Below are positions 25,791 to 38,114 of a stretch of 64,000 nt of DNA, in pieces. The notes below the pieces were generated by a model. It was not told the origin of the DNA and did no database searches. It saw only the letters and a program-made list of their open reading frames with translations. Each line of letters opens with the position of its first letter. The stretch's first letter is position 1. A program made the translations under genes and the position numbers. The DNA is from Pempheris klunzingeri. Its lineage: Eukaryota; Chordata; Actinopteri; Acropomatiformes; Pempheridae. Location: assembly GCF_042242105.1 (NCBI RefSeq), contig NC_092027.1, positions 7,516,721 through 7,580,720 of the forward strand, read 5' to 3'.

Positions 25791-26370
25791 TCTGGTGTCA
25801 GTCTTGTTATTTTTACTGATTATACTTCGAATTGTTTTAGTATGTAACTTCACACAACAGTCAAATATTTTGTATTATTTTAAAATATTAGTCTTTTAAC
25901 CTTTTAACCCTTTAACCTTCTGCTCAACCATATGGTAGAGCACATTTTGACTCACTATATCTTATTGAAAACATGTTTTACTTATGACATCTCAACCGTT
26001 TGGTAGAGGCCAATATTTCAAAAAATGGGGGGTCTGTTCATAAAAAAACATTGATTTTTGTAATTAGTTCCCCAAGGAAATAAAATATATAAAGAATACA
26101 TTTTTTCATGGCTTTTTTCTTGGTGAGGACGAAGGTGTGTGGATACTGTTGGTGCGGAGGCTCTTGGTAGGAAACTATCAGATCATTCTGAATTCACATC
26201 GTTGTATCACTAATATATTTCACTGGGAGGCCACTAGGACACGTTTCTGTTAATTCTTTATTAAGAACAAGAATTTTTAAACCCTGTCGTGCATGCTCTC
26301 TTGTTTCCAGGTCACTTAAATGCTCGATATTATGTATTAAGCTGGACCTTCGCCCCCCCCACCCGATGCC

Positions 26371-28890
26371 TCAGGCCAGCAGGAGAGTGAGTGCAGGCAG
26401 CAGGCAGAGAGCGGCTCTCCACCAGCTGAGGGCAGCAACAGACACGGCCCCGTTACAAAGGTCTGTGTCACAGCAGATGTTGGTGTAGTTGAAGTAGAGG
26501 CCTGAGGCATATTTCTGTCCACTCACATCACACTGGGAGGGGATGGCACAGCTCTTCTCGTACATGGTCACTTGTAACGAGCCTTTGAGAGCAGAGAAAG
26601 TAGATTTTAGAATTAGAAAGCCTTAATAATTTGATGATTTAAAAGTAAATGCATCACTCTGAATGTACACTGACATTTGTTTTACATGACAAGAGCACAA
26701 TTGATTTATAAAGTTTTAGTCTTTCATCTTGACTGGCTGAATATCATCAATCCAAATTAAGCAAATTGGGTTTTTAGATAAAAAAAAATAATGAAATTGA
26801 GCACTGGATTACATTTATTTAAATACTGGAAACTTGAATGAATATAAATGTATTAAACAACTTTAAATGACCTATTAGACATATCAAGGGCAGCTGAGGA
26901 GACATAGAAGTAGATGGTTTTCAAATTGCCATAAATTCGGAGTCACTTTAATCAGTAAAATAAATTTAAAATTCAGTAGCGATCACATTTCACAGTACGC
27001 TTTTTACAGTAGTTGTTTTTACGAGTCAAATCCTTATGGCCTTTTTGTGCTTCCATACAAAAAACATTTATTTTGCTCCATTTAGCAAAGTTTAGTGCGA
27101 CATTAATAAGTCTTGCTGCTTAATTCCTTTAACCTAATTTTATGAGAAGCAATATTCCTGAAATCATATTGAACATATTGTCTAGTACACTGATAAAAAG
27201 ATAATCCCAGACTGAGTTGGTAAAAAAAAAAAAAAAAAAAGATACTGTGAGTCAGCTTTGGCTGCTTTTTTTTCTCCGTCATTTACTAAATTGAACGTCC
27301 TAAATTTGCCGTAACATTGAATGATTTAGAAAAAAAGGGCTTTAGCCTCTGATGAGACACAGTGAACACTTTGCCCCACCCACAGAGTTATTTTTAGAGA
27401 TAATTTGATGGCATAAGAGGCATTAGTGAGCTGACAACCAACCTGATGACAAATGGTGCCGAGATCTGATCTCCTGAGTCATTCTTTTGTTACGTTTTGT
27501 TTCTACACTTGTGGAGTCGAGGGAAGATCGGGCCTGAGAGAAGTTAGAACTTATTACATTAGTGATCAGACAGTGCAGGCTGTAAATATTTGGACAATTA
27601 TATGCTTATTTTTATTGTTTAGGTTATCTGGATAACTTATTTTTACGTCTGTGTTGCTCTGGAAGTGAGACATTTCTGGGTTTTCCTCAGCAAAGCTGTC
27701 CAGATAAGCCAATAAACCAAGAACTGGGCTGATACGTGGCAGATAAAGTAAAACTGTTACTATATTTAAAAGCAGCTTTTAACCTGTTTTGGGTGAACAG
27801 TGTGGGGATTTAATGCTACAAAAAACAAAGTTCTTTGGCTGACCGTAAACAGGGTTGAATTACAGACGAAAGTCAGCACTTTAACTTAATAGTCGATGTT
27901 TCTCTTCGAAGCACAGAGAGCACAGAGCCTGAACAAAACTGTCCAAGTACATATATTCAGCCTGCACTGCACTGTACATCACTCCAATCTGTTTCCAGAC
28001 AATGTTCTGTACAATCTGGCTTTGTCTGCCAATTTGTGGCCATCATGCCCTAGATTCTCAGAAAATAATCTCATCTACAGACACAGAAATAAACACACAC
28101 ACACATACACACACACACACACACACTGGCTCTCACCCCGTCTTCCTATCGCGACACTAGACAGGCAGCGCTGCCCAGCAGGACACTCCTGGGGAAACTT
28201 AAAGCAGTCCAGAGGAGAGATGGCGGGGAATAAACAGGTATAACAGTGCAAACAGGCTGTAGGAAACAAAGGGAAAAGTGTTAAAAACTTACTGTGAGTC
28301 CACTTTAATTGTAATGAGCGAGATATTCTACAGTAATCACACTATATTACAGTTAAATATATCACTCTCTGGGACAAGCTGTGCAATAGAGACACCTTCT
28401 CTGTATACACAGACACCAATTTATCGTTGATAACATCGTCCAATATATCAGCCGGCTGATTCATCAGTCGGGCTCTAATTGTGAGATTCTGCAAAATGTT
28501 CTATAATCTTTGGCTAATCCTAAATCATGATGGACACTTCATTGAGAATTAATCCATATAAATGAACAAGTAAAGAAAGAATAACACCCAGAATCCAGGC
28601 AGTCTTATCACACCAACACTAAATAAGCTGTGTATTCAGACCAAACCTTACAAAATCAGGGAAAACTTTTTCAAAATCAGACATTTGTAAATTGTACATT
28701 TGAACATTGAGAAGAGATTAGACTTAGTTCAGTAGCATGTCACTGAGAAAACATTTTTTACGAGAAATGACACCGTGTTTAAATGTCCTCTTGTGATGAT
28801 TTAATTCATTGTATTAACTGAAAACTGTCTCCACATACCTGCCAAAGGAAGACAACACAGGAGCACAATCACGAGCTGTGAACGAGACAT
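26371..28890 (-). CDS. Ly-6/uPAR-like GPI-anchored protein (gene F), 3 exons, 127 aa
   Basis: Read leftwards, the exons are 28890-28839 (52 nt), 28256-28137 (120 nt) and 26582-26371 (212 nt), all phase 1, so the plan matches the + strand array. It encodes a signal peptide (MSRSQLVIVLLCCLPLA), then CLHCYTC, LDC, EC, RC, SC, QC, ICC and LCN (eleven cysteines), one NYT sequon and a hydrophobic tail of about 20 residues for GPI attachment. The sequence is clearly more diverged than A-E. It may correspond to one of the LY6G6-type genes that sit beside CLIC1 and DDAH2 in mammals, but I cannot say which. AATAAA (minus) is at 26262-26257. A CA/TG tract starts within about 10 bases of the exon 2 donor. 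Confidence 0.87.
28091..28127. repeat. (CA)n microsatellite beside the gene F exon 2 donor
   Basis: A CA run with one TA interruption. On the gene F strand it is a TG tract starting just inside the intron. Confidence 0.85.
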
Positions 28891-31800
28891 GATGCTTCCC
28901 GTAAAAACTCCTCAAACTGTTTTCGGGTATTGAAGTTCGTCCAAAGACCCCGTCTCTCATTAAACTAACTGCTCCGGTTGATCTGATACGTCCCCCAACT
29001 CATTCCTAAATTCAATTTCTCTTCGTCTTTGAAGGCCACACCCTCAGCTTCCACTTTTTGGTTTTTATTAAGCCAATAAAGTGGTACCTCCACAAAAGTA
29101 CTTTTTCAGGTATTTTCAGCAGCCTTGGTTCACCTCTGAGTTTTCCTTGTCTACTATCTTTTGTCGTGGTTCTGATTAGAATACCCACGTTATTCAGTCA
29201 GTGTCTCCTCCCTAAAACTTCTAATTTAATTTTGAGGGGTAATTATGATCAGCTGACACAGTTAACGACAGCCTGCGATTGAGATTTATGTCTTGTATTT
29301 GCTTGATGTTCATTTCTATACGCTTAAATTGACCCCTCACAATAATATTTTTGTCTGTGATTAATTCATTGAAAGGACAAACGAGGACACTGGTGCTGTT
29401 TAGAGGAAGTGAGGGACAAAGTGGAGAGAAAAAGGAGTGTCTATGTGTGACAGCGCTAAGTGAGATGACCTCTGACCTCACCGGAACTTTATTTAGAGAT
29501 GAGGTGAGAAAACAACTTGAAAGTGCTGATGTGTGGCTTTCACACATCTTTTTTTTTTTTTTTTATGTCTGTATGTCAAACAGAATAATGTTTCCAGTGA
29601 TTTACAGGCACACAGACTTTGGGTGGAAAAGGCCTAAAACAAAGTGGTATAAAACCACTTCACAAATCTGTCGTATTTGTGTGTATAAATAGTGAAATGA
29701 TATTTCTATACTGCTCTTTAATAATATTTTGATTATCGAATAATTATTGCAAAAAAATGACATTTTCTAGCTGCTGTGTGTCATTTTTCCTGTATTTTCT
29801 TGGGTATTTGCAGCTTTTTTCTTTGCCACACTGGCAAAATGATGAGTCAGGCTTAATGCTGAGTTAGTGCTGAAAAAAGGATACCATACATGTGGGGAAA
29901 ACTTTAGAGTGTGCTAAAGAAAGACAAAAATGAATAGACTCTGAATAAACTCTGCAAAAATACTCAGGAACTTGTGGGAATTTCTACTCATAAACATCTA
30001 CAATTATAAAAACATATAAAAGATAATACATAATAGAAATGATACATATAAAAGATAGATTCCTGTGTTTGACTCAAAAAGAGACATTATGTATATTTAT
30101 GTTGTGCACAGGTATATCTGTGAGACAGCAGATAGAAAGGTGCTAAGAAGACAGAAGACAGCAATAAAATCAGCACACTGGAGAAAGAGTCAGCATCTTA
30201 GATGGAGTAAGAAAACCGAGAGAGAAAGTCAGCATGTCAGAGACAGAGAGTCAGTGAGCTGGAGAACGAGCCAGTTAAACTGAATTATCCTTTAGGGTGT
30301 AATAGGAGACGTGAGGGCAGCATGCAGGACGGTCTGCTGACAGCAGTCTTGTGATGGAGTGAGCCAAGCGGGCTCAGACTGAATAAGCTGTTTACCAGTT
30401 GATTAATTACACGGCCCAAAGCTGGAAAAATCTCCCTTAAAATGTTGACAGACCCCTGCTTGGTTCAGCATTTACAGTACACAGCATTTTCTTTCATTCC
30501 TCTTGTTCGTTCGCAGTATAGGTTAGTCTTTTTTAAATCAGCATGATATGCCGAAATGATCAGTGGGCCATGACAAGTCATACATTTAGTTAACCATTCA
30601 TGACTTGTCACAGCCTTTGAATTGTGTGTGCCTGTTGATAAAAACAATAGATTTTTGAACAGAGTTTGGTGTGAAACAGAGAAAGTACCAGAAATAGCCT
30701 CTGTGTTTACAGTGGTTGAATCTATGTTGTTTGGATGTTAAACACTTTTCTGATCTACACATCTGTCCTTCTGTACTCAGATGTGCTGTGATGGATTTTT
30801 TTGGATTCACCTTCCTATAGACTTCCTGCAAAATGAAGCCTTTAATCAATTCACCACTATTAGATAAATGTATTTTAGCTTCATATTTCAGCTTGAGCTA
30901 AGAAATGGTTGCAAAGAAAACATTTGATTAAAAAGAAGTGTTGTAAAATAAAGAATTTCCAAAACCTTAACACAATGTATGAAAAAATACAAAAACTTAA
31001 ACTGATTTGAGGAAATTTGAGGTAAAATTGACTCACGACTGGGTCTCACATGGGCGTATCACACTAACTTCTGCACCCATGGTCATTAGTTACTGCCTCT
31101 GTGAATTAATTAAAGCCAGCTGCAATGGCTTAGGTGTGTGCAAAGGATAAAAAAGTTTTCTGTAATTATAACTGAGGGGTAGTGGAGGCGCTTGTTCAAT
31201 CACAGACAGCGCTGGTGTGGTAAACCTGCAGATTTTAGATTTGACGGGGATGTTTTTGTGTGCAGGCTGAAGGATCTCGGTGGACAGATGGTGTTCTTTA
31301 ATCCTGTCTGCGCCCTCTGCATCCCATCCTCCACCCCCCCGCATTTCCCGCTACTATTACATCAACCACACATTTTCTCTTCCTTTGTGTGCAAAAATAC
31401 AGAGCTATTTCACCTTTCACTGTGTCTGTACCTCTGACTGTTTCTGTGGCTGCAGTAACTCAGTCTAGTCAGTAGAAGGGAATATTGTGCTGCTTTATAA
31501 GTAAAAAAAAAAAGTCATATATTTATACAGCCACAGTTCTGTTCCCCAGGATCTGTTTGTGCATGTTTACAACACTGCTATCTAAAATATGAGCTTGATT
31601 AGCAATATGGGAGTACTAATTGTAAACACAGTTCATAAGAATGCTGTTCCAAAGGATATACAGAGCGTTTTCTTTAGTGTCTGACAAGGCAACCTGTTTA
31701 TACGACAATCTCCACAGTGTCCAACAGGATTTGACCCACATTTCAGGAAAAGCCAGATTATTTTTTTTGTCATGTCATGCAGACAAAGACGGACAACAGC

Positions 31801-33000
31801 GACGGCTCAGTGGTGCAGCGCGTAGGCCGAACTGTCTGGACAGCCGGGTGAAATAAATCCACTGTGAACCTGATGAGGTTAATGCAGCCCGTACTGATTT
31901 ATTTAGACCGCTGTGAGAGAGGTGAGAATAACTCTGACTTATTGGAGTCACAGCAGACAGTCCAGGTTTATGTTTAAAAGGCAGATACAAGCTTAAGAAG
32001 CACGACTGATAATACAGTGTCTGACCTTTTCTAAACAATTCATCAGGATTAAGGCCTTAATCTTAGAAAACCTCATAGAAATAGTCTCTAAATACAGACA
32101 AAGGGTACTTTAGGCTTACGCGTGGTATCAGTGGAGCCCACATGGATTACTACTGCTTGAATGTAGCTAGTTTAAATTAAATTAAACTACACTTTACTAC
32201 TCCAAGCGATGGTTGCTAGTCACTGAGTCATCAGTGCTATTAAATAAAAACAGTTTTCCATCAAGTTAAGCTATCAAGCCTCAAATTTGACTATTATTAT
32301 CACTTTAATAATCAGGTAAATAGTTAACGTTAGCATAACAGTTAGCATAAAAATGTAATTGTCATGGAAACCAGCTACACTTGCTCCTAATGTTAGCGCT
32401 AAGGTCACAATCAGAATTATTTTATGTTATGACATTAATTTATTTTATCACCTTTTCATGAAATATAGTTTAGATTAGTGTTGCTTCACACTATTAAAGC
32501 ATAATTCTGGACGAAACTATTTCCAATTAGCTCAATTTCATTATCATTGCTAATGAACTTGGAGATAATTATACTGTAGACTAACTACAGAAAAAAGTGT
32601 TGATAACAACCAGTGATTTTGAACTCGCTGATGTGGTGTGATTGAATAAGGTGTAGTTAAGTTGGAGCCAACACAACAGAGTGGGCTCAAATCAGCGTTG
32701 ATTGAATCCGGACAGGGCGTGTGGGGGAGGGGAGGGGGCGCTGTGATAAAGGGGTGGGAGATCTGCGGTAAATCCGCCATTAACACACCAAGAAGACGGA
32801 AGTTGAGCGATTTAAAAGAATAAGAGCATAACTGTTCTTAAATCTTTATAGTTTTTAGCGAGTAATATCCGTAACTGCTATATTTCGGCTTCACTACCAT
32901 TGTGTTGACTTTGAGCACTTAAGCTGTTCAATTTAATAAAGTAAGATTTGGAAGACTAGACGACGCAACACAGCTAAAATACTTAGTAGCTGTCTTATTT
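28891..33000. other. Intergenic region between Ly-6 gene F and ddah2
   Basis: This 4.1-kb stretch holds no exon I can support; its open frames are short and resemble nothing. The gene F promoter must lie just right of 28890, with no clear TATA box. Near 31790-31850 'ggctcagtggtgcagcg' may be a decayed tRNA-derived SINE. The last 300 bases become GC-richer towards the ddah2 promoter. Confidence 0.5.
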
Positions 33001-33035
33001 TGAAATACATAACCGGAAATGTGCATATTCACAGT

Positions 33036-33168
33036 CGCCATCTTGACGTGTCGGCAGGGAGACAGAGGGAAAAGGGAGCGGGTGAGTAACGGGAACTGGG
33101 TCAGTGTGGAAATAAAGTCAAACAGAGGAAAACGCGGCTGAGCGTGGAGGCTGAGACCCTTAAAACAG
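33036..33168 (+). promoter_or_regulatory. ddah2: Probable ddah2 start region: YY1-type motif and untranslated exon 1
   Basis: cgccatcttg at 33036-33045 is the complement of the YY1 core (CAAGATGGCG), often found at start sites of TATA-less genes. An ETS-like accggaaatg sits about 20 bases upstream. A donor follows at 33169 (aaaacag|gtgagc). A second untranslated exon may begin at 34060 (ctgtctcag|g). Transcript data would be needed to confirm these leaders. Confidence 0.5.
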
Positions 33169-34374
33169 GTGAGCAGAGATGAGTCCGCTTCTGTATTTGA
33201 TATCTGTGCAACTTCTGGGAGTGTTGGTGGTAGTTTCCCGTTGGGAAGATGAGGAACATCATCACAAGTATTTGGGAAGGAGCAGTGAAGTGCTGGGCGG
33301 CGCACTCCTGCAGCCAAACACTCTAGATGTTTTGTTCTGTGTGGATGAGGTTCATATGTATTTTTGCAGCTGGATTACTCAGGACTGTGCTATATGCAGG
33401 ATGGACTTCCAGAGTAAATTGAAACACATAATAGTGCTTTTAAAAATTTGAAATTTACATCAGGGAAAACACTGTTGTTCCACAAGGTATCAGTGATCTC
33501 TTTAGGGGTGACACAGACAATAAAATACTGGGGATTAGATAGCCTAAACTTGCATGTAAGTGTTCATAATGTGCAGCTGCTATAACTCCATTGAATATCA
33601 AAGCCCAGCACTTGTTGCATTAGTCATAAAGCAGATTTAAGAAATATCCTGTGTAGAAGGGAACTGAGTCCCTTACTGTTGCCCCACAGTGGGCGACTAC
33701 TGAGTTACCAGGAAGATGATAAAAGGGCAATTGTCCCAAATCAAACCCACTGCCAAACATGGGAAAGCTTTGCAGCATATTGCAGGACTATTGAATAATG
33801 TTTCTGTATAATCTAACCTCGGACAATGCTCTTTTTGTCTACTTTCAGCTGCGCTATCTCTGTTATTTCAGCTGCCCTCGAATGTTTTTATGTGGTGTTG
33901 AATTATAGCTGTTTCCTCTTACAAACTAACAATCACCAGTTCACATAAGTACAGTTCTTTAGTGTCACGCTTCATGCACCATTCAGACCGAAGTGTTACG
34001 TGGCTTTGAAATGAAACAGAAAATGTGTGAATGATTGTGTCCATGTGCCTCTGTCTCAGGCTGGGATCATCTGCCTCCACTCCGTGGCGCCTGCAGATGG
34101 AGGAGTAGCCGGTGGAGTATTGGAATAAAAGAAGAGGCCGAGAGATACGGGGATGAAGATGCTCTTCATTGTCCTCCTGGGTTTCCTAAATCATCCCATC
34201 AGCTTTGTGTAGCATTCAGCTGCTGTTTTTACAAGACTAGACTGTGAAAAAACACACCTACACATCTTTTTACAACCTCTCGCTTGTCTTCTGGCAGAGC
34301 AAACTTATCTATCGGCCTCTTGACAGAGCACCAGTAATCGCTACCACTTTTTATAGACGGTCTTAATTGAAATC

Positions 34375-37300
34375 ATGGCAAACATGTGCCCATATGGCAG
34401 CTTCACCCACGCCGTGGTGCGGGGAATCCCAGAGACCTTTGGGAAAACAGCGGGAGACGGTCGTGAGAACGGGGAGACCTCAGTGGACCAGGCCAAAGCT
34501 CAGCGGCAGTTTGGTTGCCTGACAGGAGCCCTGAGGCAGAAGGTGGGCTTGCAGCTGATCGAGATCCCCCCTGACCCCGAGCTGCCAGAGAGCTGGAGGA
34601 TAGACGATGTGGCAGTCATCCAGGGACACACAGCGCTCATCACCAGGCCCTTCAAACAGCAGAGGCGCAGCGAGGTACCACAGTGGAGAAGGAAATGACG
34701 TTTGTTTAGCCATTTGTTTCACTCTAATCCTCTGCACTTAATCTTGCTTTGTGTGGTAAAGGGCCGTAAGTAGCAGCCACATGTTTCACTTCATATCTGT
34801 GTGGTATGAAAATCAACCTGCAGCTGATGCTTCACTCGTTTAAGATGGAGATTAGGCGCATTTGTATTTTAAGTGACATTATTGTCACACGGTCAAACAC
34901 ATCCTTGTAGCTACTTGTTGGTGCATTCAGTTGCCTTTTGTCAACTCTGACATGTGATACTTCAGACTAGACTGCAGAAAGCATTTTTAATGCAAGAGAA
35001 CTAAAATCACCCCCAACATGACATTTTGTTTGGTTTCTTTTATTGTTTGTTTAGCAAAGAAATACAATATTCTGGCAGCTGGGCTGACTTAGACCCTGGT
35101 TATCAAAGGTCTGTTTAACACTTTAGTTTAAGGGTCTGTAACTTCCAAATTATCATCCTGGGAAGAACAATGTAATTTGGTACTAATTGTAAGGAAGGCT
35201 TTCAAACGGTGCATGTCCAATTAATAATTGGTCATGTGTTTTTTTTTATATACAGGTCCTTAATATTCTATTTTTCAAGCAAGTTCAGTGAAAAGAAGTT
35301 TGTAATTTAGTCCTGATTGTAGACAAAATTGGAATTTCCTTGAAAGAAAAGTTTATTAACATTATTAACATTATTGTTCTGTCATCAATGGATCATTTAC
35401 TCTCCATATATGTTGAATAGTTTCTGTGGTTACAACGTACTGAATTTCGTAGTGTTCTTGACAAAATGTGTTTGAAGTTACCAAGAAATTATTCGGAAGC
35501 TATGGCAAATTTTCCAAAAAGCGGAAGTAAGGAGTTTCCATGAATGCACCATCTTTCAAAACAGCTTCCAGCGGTTTTATCATGTGATCTTTACAGAACT
35601 CAACCAAATTAAATAATAAAGAATTCACAGTTTTTTCCTCACAAGAATGATAGATGGATAGCACAAAGGGTAATAGAGATACATGCAACACATTATTCAT
35701 CCAGCGAAGCATGCACCACCTGTGTGGTTGTTCACTGAGCCTGTTCCAGTTGAACTGAATCAAGTGAAGTGTCGCTCTTCATCTCTCCAGGCGGACGCAG
35801 TGAGGAGGGTGATGTCAGAGCTCAACCTGACCGTGGTGGAGATGGGGGCTGAGGAGGGAGACACCGGAGGGGCCACGCTGGAGGGCAGTGATGTCCTCTT
35901 CACAGGAAGGGAGTTCTTCGTCGGCATCTCCTCCCACACCAACCGCAGAGGGGCGGAAGTACTGGCAGACACTTTTAGGGTAAGACGCATGGAGGGAAGA
36001 TGTAGCTATGACTTACTATCTATGTAAATCAATGATGCAGAGTACTCTTTTTTTTGTTTTAGAAGCTTTTATTATGTTGCATTTATTGGTTATGATATGG
36101 ACTCCTGGCTCTTACAATTACAGGAAACAGCTCACCATTATACTATAACTCTAAGATAATCAATAGCATTTTTTTTAGCCAGTGCAACAAAGATGGCCTT
36201 AGTGCCAAGATGCTTGTCAGAAAACGAACCCAGCTGCCAAAGTGAGCAGGTGGCCATTTGCTGTATTGCATTTGGGGAATTACAGTCTGTAAACAGTGAT
36301 GAATGAGGCTGTCTCATTGGCCAAATTATGGAGACCACACAGTGGGGCCCCCTCAAGCTTGACACAACCCACCCATTAGTATTGATTCCTTCACTTCTCT
36401 TAAGTGCATTTTACACACCTCTGCTTCTTTATGCACAACCTACATTTCAACACTGCTGGTGTGTGTGCTTACGTGTGTGTCTGGTATCAATTAGTGTGGG
36501 TGGGAGGGTTCATGTGGACAGATTGGGGGATGAAAGAAGAAAACTATTTCTATTTAAAAAAACTAAAACTATTTAGTCAGGCATCCTTCTGTATCATGCC
36601 GTAATCGCACTAAGTGGTGGAGTTCATGTGTTTCCTATATAAAGTGTTTTGCAGATGCCTTTTAGTGCATCCTCAGTTTGATTCAGTATTTTTAAACGGG
36701 CATAGCAGTACTTTCCACTTAGTCCACCTCTTTGGTCCAGACTGAAACATCTCACCAAGAAGCGGATAGATTGTTGTGAGATTTTATACAGATACTCATG
36801 GTCCCCAGAGGATGAATCCTGCTGTTTTAGGTGATCCTCTGACTTTTCCTGTTGACATTTGTGGCTTTAAGTGAGATGTTTCAACAGCCACAGGATTGCA
36901 ATAACATTTGGTACACAAGCCCCCCGTCTGTATGAATTATAATCACTTTGGTGATTCCCTGAAATTTTGAAATTCATTTGTCCAATAATTGGTTGGACAT
37001 AGACTGTATATAAAGATGGATGACATGATTGCCCCCTGGTGGCTGGATTCAGGATGGACAAATAAATACAAATACGTGACTTTTCATGACGTTTGGTGTT
37101 CAAGAGCTCAATGTGACACATTAAACAGGAAGTTTGACATTGTAACTTTCTCAAAACTCAAAACAAAAAAAAGAATAAATGTCAAGTCTTGAATTGATGC
37201 AGCTGCATTAAACCCGACTGTTGGACTATTCAGACCAAGAGGCTGAAACTGCATGACACACAGGAAACGTCTGAATCACACAGCAGGCCGCCTCATGTCG

Positions 37301-38079
37301 AGCAAAGTGTTTTAATTTTGACGCTTGAATAGAACAAGAGCCGTCGTTAATGTTAATAGTGACACTTGAGCTTCTCCAACTCAACACAGCGCCTGCTGAG
37401 AAAAAGGCCTGAGGTGACAACCGCAAAACTACAATATTGAAGGGACAGCGTGTTAATTAAACGTTTCAACCTCCATCTGTTCAGGACTTTGCCGTGTCCA
37501 CCGTCCCTGTCTGTGGAGGAGCCCGACTGAAGAACATCTGCTCCATGGGAGGTCCAGACACAATCATCATCAGCAGCAGTGACGGAGCCAAGAAGACGCT
37601 TCGGGTAAGCATGTTTGTATGTGTATATGTTTTTAAAAAAATAAATAAAATGATATGCTGAGAAGGATTGACATTACTCACGATTAAGGATACAAGTGCA
37701 CAATTTAACACAATTCAACTGACTTCACACTGACAGACAGATTCTTTCCTTTATAACCTCTAACGTGGTCATTCTCTCAGCAGATGTTGCAGTTCTTCTT
37801 TGCTTCATTCACACTGCAGCTAATAATAGCAGTAATAACAGTTTCCTTCTCTGGGTATTAGAAAATCACATATTAGCCAGGTCCTAACATCTCTTTCAAT
37901 ATCAATATTGGCCTTATCTATAATACATCTTCATCCTGTGTGCATGTGTCAGAGTTTCCTTTCTCTGTGTCCCACTGTGAACTGCACACATCATATTTCC
38001 TAACTGCTGAGGTCATATCAATAATGGCACTGATGTTGCCTTTGAGTCTGTGTGTAACGTTGGGAGTGGTCTGCTGCTG

Positions 38080-38114
<35 letters not shown>

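Larger units (their letters stand above)
22167..26370. other. clic1 3' region and intergenic sequence to the minus-strand Ly-6 gene
   Basis: No further exon or RNA gene was recognised. It contains a CA microsatellite (22526-22552), a repeat fragment at 23885-23960 ('atctcaacaattattggatgg', shared with 36726-36990) and related repeat units at 25345-25790. The clic1 poly(A) site is unclear; an ATTAAA near 22588 is the nearest candidate and an AATAAA near 24911 is far away. Confidence 0.5.

Noticed and set aside
30065-30290. Purine-rich stretch with repeated 'agagaaagtcagcat' as a possible array
   Set aside because: Only two or three imperfect units with no regular spacing; not a satellite or CRISPR-type array.
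31192-31468. Overlapping open frames in the gap before ddah2
   Set aside because: Low-complexity composition, no homologous motif, no splice context.
34035-34247. Open frame upstream of ddah2 as a possible extra coding exon
   Set aside because: It contains a good acceptor at 34060 but encodes nothing DDAH-like, and the [17 protein letters not shown] start at 34375 matches the family N-terminus.
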